Assembly (NCBI GenBank): GCA_020635535.1
Contig: JACJZP010000003.1
Span: forward strand, 124,001 to 188,000
Source of the DNA: Flavobacteriales bacterium
GTDB lineage: Bacteria > Bacteroidota > Bacteroidia > UBA10329
Direction: 5' to 3'
Length of the DNA: 64,000 nucleotides
Shown here piece by piece: positions 52,568-60,749 of this stretch; position 1 is the stretch's first letter; each line of letters opens with the position of its first letter. The notes beneath the pieces were generated by a model. That model ran no database searches and was not told where the DNA came from. It worked only from the letters and a program-made list of their open reading frames with translations. The translations under genes and the position numbers were made by a program.

Positions 52568-53776
52568 ATGAAAGTTGCCGTTATCGGAGGTGGTGCCGCT
52601 GGATTCTTTGCCGCGATACAAGCGAAGGAAAACCATTCAAGCTCTTCTGTCACCATTTTCGAGAAATCACAAAAGCTTTTAGCAAAAGTGAAAGTTTCTG
52701 GAGGTGGTAGATGCAACGTCACCAACGGAACGGATTCCGTTTCAGAGTTAGCAAAAGGTTATCCGAGGGGAGAAAAACAATTAAAAAGGGCATTCTCAAT
52801 TTTCAATAACCGCGACACGCAAGCGTGGTTTGAAAAACGTGGAGTGAAACTCTACACGCAACCGGATAATCGTGTATTTCCAAGTTCCAATGATTCGCAG
52901 ACCATCATTGATTGTCTGATACATGAAACGAAGCGACTTGGGATTCAAATTCGGACGGGAGTTGGTGTTTCAAGAATTGAACCTACTGGAAACTGCATTA
53001 GACTGCATCTTTCAGAGAATGAATCGCAGGAATTCGATAAGGTGGTAATCGCCACGGGTGGTTCGCCCAAGCGTTCTGGGTTTGATTGGCTGGAAACGTT
53101 GGGTCACGAAATCGTGGAACCTGTCCCTTCGCTTTTCACATTCAACATGCCGAATGAATCCATCACAGAATTGATGGGTGTAGTTGCAGACAACGCGTTG
53201 GTAAATATTCAAGGAACGAAGCTGAAAGCACAGGGACCGTTACTCATTACTCATTGGGGAATGAGCGGCCCAGCGGTTCTGAAACTATCTGCCTTTGGCG
53301 CGCGCACTCTGAGCGAAATGAGCTACCAGTTCAAAGTTCAAGTGAATTGGATTGGTGAACCGAATTATGATAAGGCGGCAGACACATTGAAAGAATCGCT
53401 CGAAGCAAATCCTAACAAACAGGTATCCAACGTCAAACCATTCAACTTACCTGACCGACTGTGGCAATTCCTTCTTCAAAGAAGCGAAATTCCAGAAACC
53501 AAAAAAGCGAATGAACTGGGCAAAAAGCAGCTCAATAAATTGGTGAATACGCTTACAAACGATGAGTATTCGGTAAGCGGAAAAACCACCTTCAAAGAGG
53601 AATTTGTGACCTGCGGTGGAGTAAGTCTGTCATCCGTGAATTTCAATACAATGGAAAGCCGCGTTATACCGAATCTCTACTTCGCTGGAGAAGTGTTGGA
53701 CATTGACGGCATTACTGGCGGCTACAACTTCCAAGCCGCATGGACCACGGGGTTTATTGCTGGGAAATTGAGTTGA
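52568..53776 (+). CDS. HI0933-like FAD-dependent oxidoreductase (BaiN/RdsA type)
   Basis: The 402-residue flavoprotein has an FAD-binding Rossmann motif at the N-terminus (VIGGGAAGFFAA), then the family signature KVKVSGGGRCNVTN near 40-53, an ATGG motif near 162, and the C-terminal FAGEVLDIDGITGGYNFQAAW. An inserted beta-domain lies in the middle, as in the HI0933 family. Members are NAD(P)H-type flavin oxidoreductases with mostly unknown substrates. The gene follows tetR closely on the same strand and converges on the TPR gene with a 3-base gap. Confidence 0.88.
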   Translation: MKVAVIGGGAAGFFAAIQAKENHSSSSVTIFEKSQKLLAKVKVSGGGRCNVTNGTDSVSELAKGYPRGEKQLKRAFSIFNNRDTQAWFEKRGVKLYTQPDNRVFPSSNDSQTIIDCLIHETKRLGIQIRTGVGVSRIEPTGNCIRLHLSENESQEFDKVVIATGGSPKRSGFDWLETLGHEIVEPVPSLFTFNMPNESITELMGVVADNALVNIQGTKLKAQGPLLITHWGMSGPAVLKLSAFGARTLSEMSYQFKVQVNWIGEPNYDKAADTLKESLEANPNKQVSNVKPFNLPDRLWQFLLQRSEIPETKKANELGKKQLNKLVNTLTNDEYSVSGKTTFKEEFVTCGGVSLSSVNFNTMESRVIPNLYFAGEVLDIDGITGGYNFQAAWTTGFIAGKLS

Positions 53777-53779
53777 AAC

Positions 53780-54388
53780 TTACTTGATAAGGCTTAGTCC
53801 CTCAATTGCCGATTCATCATCTGGCGAAAGCAACAGCACCTTATTGAAAAGCACTTTCGCTTCGCGCATTTTGCCCATTTTGAGGCTCGTCCACGCCATC
53901 ATCAGGTTGAAATCGTAATCGAACGGATAGAGGTTGAAGCCGACCTGAAAGTGCTGCAGCGCCTTATCGAATTCCTCTCTTCCGTAGAAGATCAATCCCA
54001 AGCGGTAATGCGCCTGTGAATTCTTGGCATCAATGCGCAGAATGTCCTCGTATTGCGATTTGACCTGATCCCAATTTCCAACTGCCGCAGCTGGATAAAC
54101 ATATCCGAATTTAGCCTCAACCGAAGCAGGCATCAGGTCGATGGCCTTCTTGTAATAGGCCATCGATTCTGTAAAGAGTCCAGCTGAATAGCTCAACCAA
54201 CCGAGACGCAGATTCAACTCATAGGAAGTTTCGCTATAGACCGCTTTGAGGTCTTTGATGGCTGCCGTAAAATCGCTTTTCGTCTCGTTTGCATAGCTCT
54301 TCTTGAAAGCCGCTTGCAGGTCGGAAGATTGCGCCAAAACGTTCAGCGATACGAACAGGGACAGGACTATGGAAACGATGTTTTTCAT
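53780..54388 (-). CDS. Exported TPR protein
   Basis: The protein has 202 residues and a signal peptide (MKNIVSIVLSLFVSLNVLAQ). About five tetratricopeptide repeats fill the rest (GWLSYSAGLFTESMAYYKKAIDLMP; AHYRLGLIFYGREEFDKALQHFQ; AWTSLKMGKMREAKVLF). It is a periplasmic protein-interaction scaffold by architecture. It is the last gene of the region-5 operon, 2 bases after the beta-barrel gene, whose own N-terminus also has TPR-like helices. The two may work together in the envelope. Confidence 0.85.
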   Translation of the reverse strand: MKNIVSIVLSLFVSLNVLAQSSDLQAAFKKSYANETKSDFTAAIKDLKAVYSETSYELNLRLGWLSYSAGLFTESMAYYKKAIDLMPASVEAKFGYVYPAAAVGNWDQVKSQYEDILRIDAKNSQAHYRLGLIFYGREEFDKALQHFQVGFNLYPFDYDFNLMMAWTSLKMGKMREAKVLFNKVLLLSPDDESAIEGLSLIK

Positions 54389-54390
54389 GA

Positions 54391-55641
54391 TCAGAAATTA
54401 TAGCTCAAACCTAAGTAGAATGAATGGAAATTGTAATGATCGGAAAGCCTTCCGATGATCGGCTCTCCAACCTGCAACGGATTCGCCACGCCAGGCAAAT
54501 AGAATTGCCTTGACTCAACAGAATAGGTCAACGAGATTGAAAGCTTGTCAATAGGGAAATAACTTGGCGAAATGGACCACAACCATTGCAACCTGTCGCT
54601 GCTATTATTGGCAAAATCCAGCCCGACATCTTCAAATGCCACAACTCGATTGTTCCAAATGAACGAGGTTCTCAGCCACATGCGTTTGAAAATGTTGCCT
54701 CCAATGGTCTGTTGCAGGAATGGATTGGGCGTGCCCTTTCCAAAGTTGTAACCGCCAGATGTGATACTGTAAAGCTTGAGATTGTTCAACGGATACCACG
54801 TTAGCGATGCACCCGCCATGAACTTGGCTGTGTCTGTATCCTCAAAATAACCTCCGATGGCTGTCAAACTCACATTTCCGAATTGCTGGCGAACGGCAAT
54901 CGTTGCGCTAAGGTCGTAAACCTGACTTCCGCCAGATTCCCAATATTGCATAACAAATGATGGCGTAATCGTGGTGTGCTTTGCGGCCTGAATACTCAGC
55001 GAAGCCAAATATCCGACCTGCCATACCTTGATGTTCGGTGTGCCCGAAACCGCGGGTTGCCCAGGACGATATTGGTTCAGATAGCTCACCCCATGATTCA
55101 ACGTCAACCGTTTTCCGATCTGATGATTCAGAAAAAGTGAGACATACGGCATGCTCTGTGGCGCATCTACCGTTGCCGTCAATTGACCAGGAAGATCAAC
55201 GGTGAAGGCTTTGGTCGTGGAAAGGCGATAACCTCCAAGAAGAGAAATGGCTCTGAACACTTTTTGGCGAATGACCTGATAATCATCCTTTTCGGATTGG
55301 GTAATGGTTGACGACTTGACCAACGCTGTGGCCGCATTTCCCGCATAAACAGATGACCAGTAACCGTAGCGCTTGGAAAATGGGTCGGCACTATTGAATT
55401 TCAGCGCTTTTTCAAATTCCTTTTCGGCCTTGAAATACTTGCCCAACATGAAATTCGCATAGCCATTCCGTGCGCGGATGTAGTAGTAATCAACGTCTTC
55501 CTTTTGCGCAAGTTTTCCAAGTTCAATCACCCGTTCCCAATCGCCTTTCATGTATGCGTTGTACTGGGCAGTATCTGACCAGACCTGAGATTGGGCCACT
55601 GTGGCAAAAAGAAGTGATATGACGATCAGCGCACCTCGCAT
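54391..55641 (-). CDS. Outer-membrane beta-barrel protein with N-terminal TPR-like helices
   Basis: The protein has 416 residues and a signal peptide (1-18, cut near AQSQ). A helical TPR-like domain (about 25-125; MKGDWERVIELG, MLGKYFKAEKEFEKAL) precedes a beta-barrel domain (about 135-416) of alternating aromatic/hydrophobic strands. It ends in LSYNF, the C-terminal Phe typical of outer-membrane barrels. Its start lies inside the end of the urea-transporter/M23 gene (16-base overlap), so the two are translationally linked. It could form the outer-membrane step of the putative envelope system; cargo unknown. Confidence 0.82.
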   Translation of the reverse strand: MRGALIVISLLFATVAQSQVWSDTAQYNAYMKGDWERVIELGKLAQKEDVDYYYIRARNGYANFMLGKYFKAEKEFEKALKFNSADPFSKRYGYWSSVYAGNAATALVKSSTITQSEKDDYQVIRQKVFRAISLLGGYRLSTTKAFTVDLPGQLTATVDAPQSMPYVSLFLNHQIGKRLTLNHGVSYLNQYRPGQPAVSGTPNIKVWQVGYLASLSIQAAKHTTITPSFVMQYWESGGSQVYDLSATIAVRQQFGNVSLTAIGGYFEDTDTAKFMAGASLTWYPLNNLKLYSITSGGYNFGKGTPNPFLQQTIGGNIFKRMWLRTSFIWNNRVVAFEDVGLDFANNSSDRLQWLWSISPSYFPIDKLSISLTYSVESRQFYLPGVANPLQVGEPIIGRLSDHYNFHSFYLGLSYNF

Positions 55642-57812
55642 ATGAACACTTTTTCGTTGCCATCTTTACCCACGCTGAACTTGGAAAGTCCGTTTGGCCC
55701 CAATTCAATCCGGAAATCCTTCTGCCGCTGTACGTTTCCAAGTGCTTTGACCTTGAGCGAAGAACTTAATTTCATCCATTCCGCTTCCAGCGAATCATCG
55801 ATCTCGTCATAACAGATCTCGTATTCCGCTTTCACTACAGGATAAAATGGCGAAGCGATGTCCAGCAATCCTTTCAGGAAACCAGAATAGATGTCATTGA
55901 CAGGAAAATGATCCGTGACCTTTAGATTGCGGTAGAAACCGAGCATAACCTTGTACGCGCCTGTGTAGAATTCGAAAAGCGGTGATTTTTTATCCCCGAT
56001 AAATCGGGTGAAGTAGAACAACGTTTCATTGTTCACGAAGTAGGCCAACGCCTCTGTTTCGTGACAATAGATATAGGTGCTATTGTAAGCATCGGTGAAA
56101 ACCTCCCACTTGAACTTTTTTCCATCCGATTCCAAGTTCAGAACCATCCCTGGAATAAGATTGAAAGCCTTCTTCAGCAAGGAATCCACCTTCACATTGG
56201 AAATGGTCTGTCCTTCCTGCGGATAATCGAACGCGTGGAACTTCTGCCCTTTCTCGGTTTTCTCCATATAGTAAGCAACAGGATACTTCATCGTCTTGCT
56301 GCCGATGTAGGGCGTGGCCTGCATCTGAAAGTGAATATGTGGCTCAGGAGAACGACCCGAGTTACCGAGGGCTGCAACCACTTGGCCTTTCTTCACATAA
56401 TCACCAACGGCAACCTTCACGCTGCCTTTTTTCAAGTGGCTCAATTTGGTGAACATGCCTTCGCCATGGCGTATGATCACTGTGTTTCCCCAATTCTGAT
56501 GGAGGTTCACTTCTCCGATGCCGTTATCTTCCACTTCGTTTTCCACCGCTACCACATAACCAGCTTGTGGCGCTACCACCGGGCGGTTGAAACCGTAAAA
56601 GTCTTCCAACTGCGTTCCAGGACTCCGATAGGTTTTCCCGGTCTCATCTTCAATCACAAAATCGAATGCTTCTTTCCATTCTCCTTTATGGGTGATCTCG
56701 CCATCATGCCCTTGCGAAACCGTCCACTCGCCATAAAATGGCAGATAAATATGGAAGTAGGTATCGTTGGCGTACCGCTCCTGCTGATTTAGGAATCGAT
56801 AAAGATTTATCTCAGGCGAATAGGATTGCTCCACAATTGGAGTAAGCCCTTTTGGCGCCAATCGAAGCTTCAAAACATAAAGCGTAACCAAAACAAGTAC
56901 GTTATAGGGAAGCGAGTAGATCGGCAATTGAACCACCGCAAAAACATTCCCAATGGCGGCTATTAAAATGGCGATAACAGGCGATGCCAATGCCACCATG
57001 ATGAATGTTCCTCTGGATGGAATGGTGAAAAATCCGCCCAACGCGATGGCGGACAGAATGAAGTTGAAACCGATGTAACTGTAATGCAGATGAGAGAACT
57101 GTCCCTGCATGAAGCCGAAAAACAGGTAACCGCTGAAAAACCCGATAAGCGATAGCACAAATGCAATTCGCGAGAAGCGGATCAACCCGATCATAATGAC
57201 CAATCCTGCCAGAATATTGAATTGGAAAAAGATGGCTCCGAGCGAACGCAGATACACATCCAGAATATCAGGAATGGGCAGGTTATCGACCTTCTCATAA
57301 AAGTTAACCAAAGCCTCGCCACCATAGGCCCAAAGTTCATTGATGGTGTAGATACCGCGCTCGGTAAGTTGCAATCCACCGAATTCTCTACCAACCAAAA
57401 GCACCGTCCAAACCCCAAAAAGGAAGGGTGTGCTCATGATCGGTAAGCCGTATTTGCTAAACTGCGCATTGATGGCCAATGTGAAGAAGAGTGTGAATAC
57501 CGACATTAGGATCAGCAGCAGTACAAACGGCACGTTCATATCGTAATACACCGCCATTACCATACCCACCATCACACTATTGAAGCTGTACATGCCTTCG
57601 CGGATGTTCTTGTGGTCGAAGCCGAGGAAATATGCCATCAGGATTGCGATCAGCCCCGCTACGATGGCACTGACTCCGACATACGGATCAATGAACGAGC
57701 AAACGAGCAAGACAATGGCAAATGCCTTATCGAGACTGAAAAAAATCTGAGAGTAGCTGTGTAGCAGCCCCTCCCAGATCAATTTCCAAGTGTATTTCTG
57801 AGTTTCCGTCAA
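55626..57812 (-). CDS. Urea-transporter-fold membrane protein fused to degenerate M23/LytM-like domain
   Basis: The protein has 728 residues. The N-terminal 320 form a urea transporter channel: both pseudo-repeat signatures are present, LPIMSTPF (123-130) and LPIYSLPY (296-303), with FNSVMVG (77-83) and GFNFILSAIALGG (248-260). A soluble part includes an M23-like beta domain (about 360-500) with VVAPQAGYVV, HGEGMFTKLSHLKKG and HIHFQM (His492, His494). The first zinc motif HxxxD is not intact: Asp384 is present but the His position is Lys380. It may be a binding rather than hydrolytic domain. About 220 more residues follow with no recognised domain. Stop and start overlap by 4 bases with the decarboxylase. 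Urea itself is not assured as substrate; no urease genes are in the window. Confidence 0.83.
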   Translation of the reverse strand: MTETQKYTWKLIWEGLLHSYSQIFFSLDKAFAIVLLVCSFIDPYVGVSAIVAGLIAILMAYFLGFDHKNIREGMYSFNSVMVGMVMAVYYDMNVPFVLLLILMSVFTLFFTLAINAQFSKYGLPIMSTPFLFGVWTVLLVGREFGGLQLTERGIYTINELWAYGGEALVNFYEKVDNLPIPDILDVYLRSLGAIFFQFNILAGLVIMIGLIRFSRIAFVLSLIGFFSGYLFFGFMQGQFSHLHYSYIGFNFILSAIALGGFFTIPSRGTFIMVALASPVIAILIAAIGNVFAVVQLPIYSLPYNVLVLVTLYVLKLRLAPKGLTPIVEQSYSPEINLYRFLNQQERYANDTYFHIYLPFYGEWTVSQGHDGEITHKGEWKEAFDFVIEDETGKTYRSPGTQLEDFYGFNRPVVAPQAGYVVAVENEVEDNGIGEVNLHQNWGNTVIIRHGEGMFTKLSHLKKGSVKVAVGDYVKKGQVVAALGNSGRSPEPHIHFQMQATPYIGSKTMKYPVAYYMEKTEKGQKFHAFDYPQEGQTISNVKVDSLLKKAFNLIPGMVLNLESDGKKFKWEVFTDAYNSTYIYCHETEALAYFVNNETLFYFTRFIGDKKSPLFEFYTGAYKVMLGFYRNLKVTDHFPVNDIYSGFLKGLLDIASPFYPVVKAEYEICYDEIDDSLEAEWMKLSSSLKVKALGNVQRQKDFRIELGPNGLSKFSVGKDGNEKVFICEVR

Positions 57813-59167
57813 AGTTTAAACTCCTTCAGGTAATCAGGCATCTGTTCTTGCTGATCGATGTTTGTCAACTCCTCACGCTTACGGATCAAGTGCGGTTTGC
57901 CTTGCAGATCGATCATCACCACGGCCGGACGAAGTGCTATGAACTGCATCCATTGGGTCATGTTGTACGCACCAACCGTATGCACTACAACCTGATCTCC
58001 CCGCTTCATTGGTGGCAGCGTGGCATTCTCCCGCACCACATCAATGTTCATACACAGTGGACCGTACATCACGGTATCTTCCGTGTGGTGACTGAACTCC
58101 TGTGCAGGGCTGATCTTGTGATCATACCAGAACGAGGTGAACATGATATTGACACCGAAGTCCATGATCGTTGCCTTGCGACCATCGCTCAAACGCTTGT
58201 TCGAGATCACCGAACCAAGCAGGTAACCAGCCTCATCGATCATGGCACGACCTGTTTCCAGAATCAGCAAGGGCAACTCATCTTCCACAAAGCCAGCATT
58301 CATGATGGAGGTTGAAATGGCCTCAGCATAATCATCGAACGATGGCGAAGTATCATAGCCTGAAAGGAACGAACCTTTCAGCGTGTTCTTGGAAGCAAAA
58401 CCTCCTCCCATATCGATGTATTGGATCTTCTTACCGTACTTGCTCTGAATGCTCAACGCCAGTTCGGAAAGTTTGGTGGCGGCCACTCCGTACGCGTTCG
58501 CGGTCAGCATGAATGTTCCGATGTGGCAATGCAATCCTACCAGATCCATTCTATCGCTCAATACGATCTTATTGATGGCATCCCACGCTTGTCCGTTCTC
58601 GTAGTTGAAGCCGAAACGGTCCCACATTGGGTAAATGCCTGTATCCATATTGATTCGGATGGCCACTTTCGGACGGATTCCGGTCTCCTCGCAAAGCTCC
58701 GTAAGCGTGTAGAGTTCATCCAAGTGATCGATGTGGATCAGTGACTTGTTCTCCATCGCCAACTTCAGTTCATCCACGGTTTTGTCAGGACCATTGAAGA
58801 TGATCTTCGACCCGGGCACACCGTTCTTCAGTGCTTTCTGGTATTCGAAACCCGAAACCACTTCTGCCCAGGAACCCAACTGATGGTAAACGTTGCACAC
58901 CGCACTGATGTAGTTGGTCTTGTAGCTCCATGCGAACTGCACCTTCGGATAGCGCGTAGTGAACGCACGCTTTGCCTCCTGATATGTCTCGTGGATCTTT
59001 TTCTCTGAGATGACGAACAGTGGAGAACCGTAATCAGCCAGCAGATCTTTCACCGCGCAATCGTCAATGTGTGTAACTGGTTCGTACTCTGTCTTAGTAC
59101 CGAACTTGTTCATTACTCCTGTGTTCAGCCTTCGGATAATCGGCCTTTCATAGCGCTGCTTTTCCAT
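57809..59167 (-). CDS. LysA-fold (type III) PLP-dependent decarboxylase
   Basis: The 452-residue protein has the alanine-racemase-like TIM barrel plus beta domain of the Orn/DAP/Arg decarboxylase 2 family. Seen: PLP lysine Lys83 (AWSYKTNY), GLHCHIGT (211-218), MGGGFA (253-258) for phosphate binding, ETGRAMI (304-310), the catalytic Cys372 in YGPLCMNID, and GAYN (399-402). In diaminopimelate decarboxylases the Cys motif is usually followed by Glu (CES-x-D); here it is CMNID, so another substrate is likely. It is coupled by ATGA to the urea-transporter/M23 gene. The ATP-grasp gene upstream suggests a joint pathway on an amino-acid-derived compound. Confidence 0.87.
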   Translation of the reverse strand: MEKQRYERPIIRRLNTGVMNKFGTKTEYEPVTHIDDCAVKDLLADYGSPLFVISEKKIHETYQEAKRAFTTRYPKVQFAWSYKTNYISAVCNVYHQLGSWAEVVSGFEYQKALKNGVPGSKIIFNGPDKTVDELKLAMENKSLIHIDHLDELYTLTELCEETGIRPKVAIRINMDTGIYPMWDRFGFNYENGQAWDAINKIVLSDRMDLVGLHCHIGTFMLTANAYGVAATKLSELALSIQSKYGKKIQYIDMGGGFASKNTLKGSFLSGYDTSPSFDDYAEAISTSIMNAGFVEDELPLLILETGRAMIDEAGYLLGSVISNKRLSDGRKATIMDFGVNIMFTSFWYDHKISPAQEFSHHTEDTVMYGPLCMNIDVVRENATLPPMKRGDQVVVHTVGAYNMTQWMQFIALRPAVVMIDLQGKPHLIRKREELTNIDQQEQMPDYLKEFKL

Positions 59168-59206
59168 TTGTATTCGGTTTTTGGTTATCTGAAATGATGC
59201 TGGCTG

Positions 59207-59241
59207 TTACGAATTACGAATCCTTTCGAATATGACGAATT
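59207..59241. repeat. Dispersed TACGAAT-type half element inside the PqqD/ATP-grasp operon
   Basis: It carries TTACGAATTACGAAT (59207-59221) and CGAATATGACGAAT (59227-59240), the same two cores as the left arm at 41733-41775. It occupies the only sizeable gap in the operon, between the ATP-grasp and decarboxylase genes. Confidence 0.7.
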
Positions 59242-59293
59242 CACTTACCGAAAAACCAACCTTTTCCTGTCAACTTATTATCTGTTCAACTGA

Positions 59294-60367
59294 TCAACTT
59301 GCTCTTTTCTTGGATGAAGTTCCAAGCTCACCAGTTGTTGAAATTTCCTCGAATTCCTTCATGTTCACGATCAGGTCCCATGAGTAGCGGATGAACATCT
59401 TCCCGATCTCGTAATCGGTGAAGTTCTCGACCGTCTCTCCCAGCGCCAGTTTCACCAACGCTTCCGGAAGGTTCTGTCCGCAGCCTACGGCCAGATAGAC
59501 CCAAGCCGGGAACCGCGGATTGATCTCAAGCAGGTAATATTCATCATCACTTGTTTTGATGTACTCGAGTTCCATGCCGCCACGCCACTTCGAACTGGCG
59601 ATCATTGATTTGGCCTCATTCAGCAGACCTTCATCATCCAAACTCACCCCAGCCCAAGCTTTTCCCTTATCGGTGATGTATTGCTTGCGCATCGGTACCG
59701 CTCCTACCATGTTCCCTTCGCCATCGCCAAGGGCCACAATATTCACTTCTGTTCCGTAAACGAACTGCTGAATAACAATTGGCAATCCCCACTTGGCCGC
59801 GATCTTATTGAAATACGTAGCAACCTGCTCCTGATTGTAGGCAATGTGCGCATCATAGAACTGACCCTTAACCACAACAGGGTAAGTGAAATCTTGAGCC
59901 AACTTTGGAACCTCGGCCGTTGAGAAGATCATCTTGCTTTTTGGAACCAATAGTCCGTGCTTCTCTCCGAACTCTTCCAAGTTCACCTTATGTCGTGCTT
60001 CAAATTGCTCTACGGTTGGAAGGAATGTTTTGATGTTCAACTCCTTCTCCATCCTGTCTGCCAGTTTGATGAAGTTGAAAAGCTCTGCATCAAAATTCGG
60101 GATGAGCACATCAATGTTCTCCAACGAGTTGATGTAGGCAATACGACTGTAAATCACCTCTGTTCCAGACTTCGGAAATGGAATCTGGTAAACGTGATCC
60201 ACCACATCGTGCATGTAAATGCCCGGCTCCAGCGCTTCATAACTCAGACCGATGATGCGCACATCGAACTCTTCGCTATCTCGCAGCGCACGGATCACGG
60301 GAACTCCCGGTCCTGGACTGTCAATGTTGTTCAGCCCCGTAACTGCTATGGTGAGTTGCTTTTTCAT
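59294..60367 (-). CDS. ATP-grasp ligase
   Basis: The protein has 357 residues and an ATP-grasp fold of the CarB-like group. It has an N-terminal Rossmann-like domain (MKKQLTIAVTGLNN), a central ATP-binding domain with Lys167 (VVVKGQF) and the QQFVYGTEVNIVALG strand, and a Mg-binding block LLEINPRFPAWV (279-290). Such enzymes join a carboxylate to an amine through an acyl phosphate. It begins 2 bases after the PqqD-like gene and is part of the same operon as the PLP decarboxylase. Together they could build and trim an amide- or peptide-linked small molecule. The substrate cannot be read from the sequence. Confidence 0.88.
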   Translation of the reverse strand: MKKQLTIAVTGLNNIDSPGPGVPVIRALRDSEEFDVRIIGLSYEALEPGIYMHDVVDHVYQIPFPKSGTEVIYSRIAYINSLENIDVLIPNFDAELFNFIKLADRMEKELNIKTFLPTVEQFEARHKVNLEEFGEKHGLLVPKSKMIFSTAEVPKLAQDFTYPVVVKGQFYDAHIAYNQEQVATYFNKIAAKWGLPIVIQQFVYGTEVNIVALGDGEGNMVGAVPMRKQYITDKGKAWAGVSLDDEGLLNEAKSMIASSKWRGGMELEYIKTSDDEYYLLEINPRFPAWVYLAVGCGQNLPEALVKLALGETVENFTDYEIGKMFIRYSWDLIVNMKEFEEISTTGELGTSSKKRAS

Positions 60368-60369
60368 AA

Positions 60370-60618
60370 TTACTCTGCGTCAAGAAGTTTGTATTGCCCC
60401 AACATTTTCAGGAAGTCGTAGTAGTCCTTGTCAAACGTGTCCTGATCCACATCGTACCAAGTTCTGACCGTTGATTTGATCTCGGCCTCACTCTTGCCAT
60501 CCTTCATCAGTTTGAGGATGTCTGTTCCAACTCCGTTCAGTGAGAACGAATCTCCAGTAGTTGGATTGAATACGAATCCTGACTCACTTACTGCGATGTT
60601 CTTCTTTAAACTGATCAT
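60370..60618 (-). CDS. PqqD-family (RRE-like) small protein
   Basis: This 82-residue protein matches the PqqD/RRE winged-helix pattern: a beta hairpin (FVFNPTTGDSFSLNGVGTDI), a helix (LKLMKDGKSEAEIKSTV), then a helix-turn ending FLKMLGQYKLLDAE. PqqD-like domains usually bind the leader of a precursor peptide and present it to a modifying enzyme. Here the partner would be the ATP-grasp enzyme 2 bases downstream. I searched the two non-coding gaps of the operon for a precursor and found no credible short frame, so the peptide, if any, is elsewhere or PqqD has another role. Confidence 0.82.
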   Translation of the reverse strand: MISLKKNIAVSESGFVFNPTTGDSFSLNGVGTDILKLMKDGKSEAEIKSTVRTWYDVDQDTFDKDYYDFLKMLGQYKLLDAE

Positions 60619-60664
60619 GGCTTCCTTGTTTTATGGTTATTCAATTGTCTGATTCAAAGTAACG

Positions 60665-60726
60665 GGTTGTGTTCGGGCTGCGTTTTACAGTATTAATAGT
60701 AGGTTGTGTAACATTCGAAGCGCTTC
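60665..60726. promoter_or_regulatory. Direct repeat and palindrome upstream of the PqqD operon
   Basis: GGTTGTGT occurs twice (60665-60672, 60702-60709) and the palindrome GAAGCGCTTC lies at 60717-60726. This is the only gap ahead of the operon and would hold its promoter. AraC proteins bind direct repeats, so the upstream AraC regulator is a candidate binder; weak evidence. Confidence 0.3.
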
Positions 60727-60749
60727 TACACGATTAATGAGGAAAGGTT

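Noticed and set aside
56061..56792. 243-codon frame on the + strand opposite the urea-transporter/M23 gene
   Set aside because: It lies wholly within a gene with clear domains on the other strand and its translation has no family features.
60619..60749. Possible RiPP precursor gene upstream of pqqD
   Set aside because: The only - strand ATG gives 9 codons, with no leader-like sequence.
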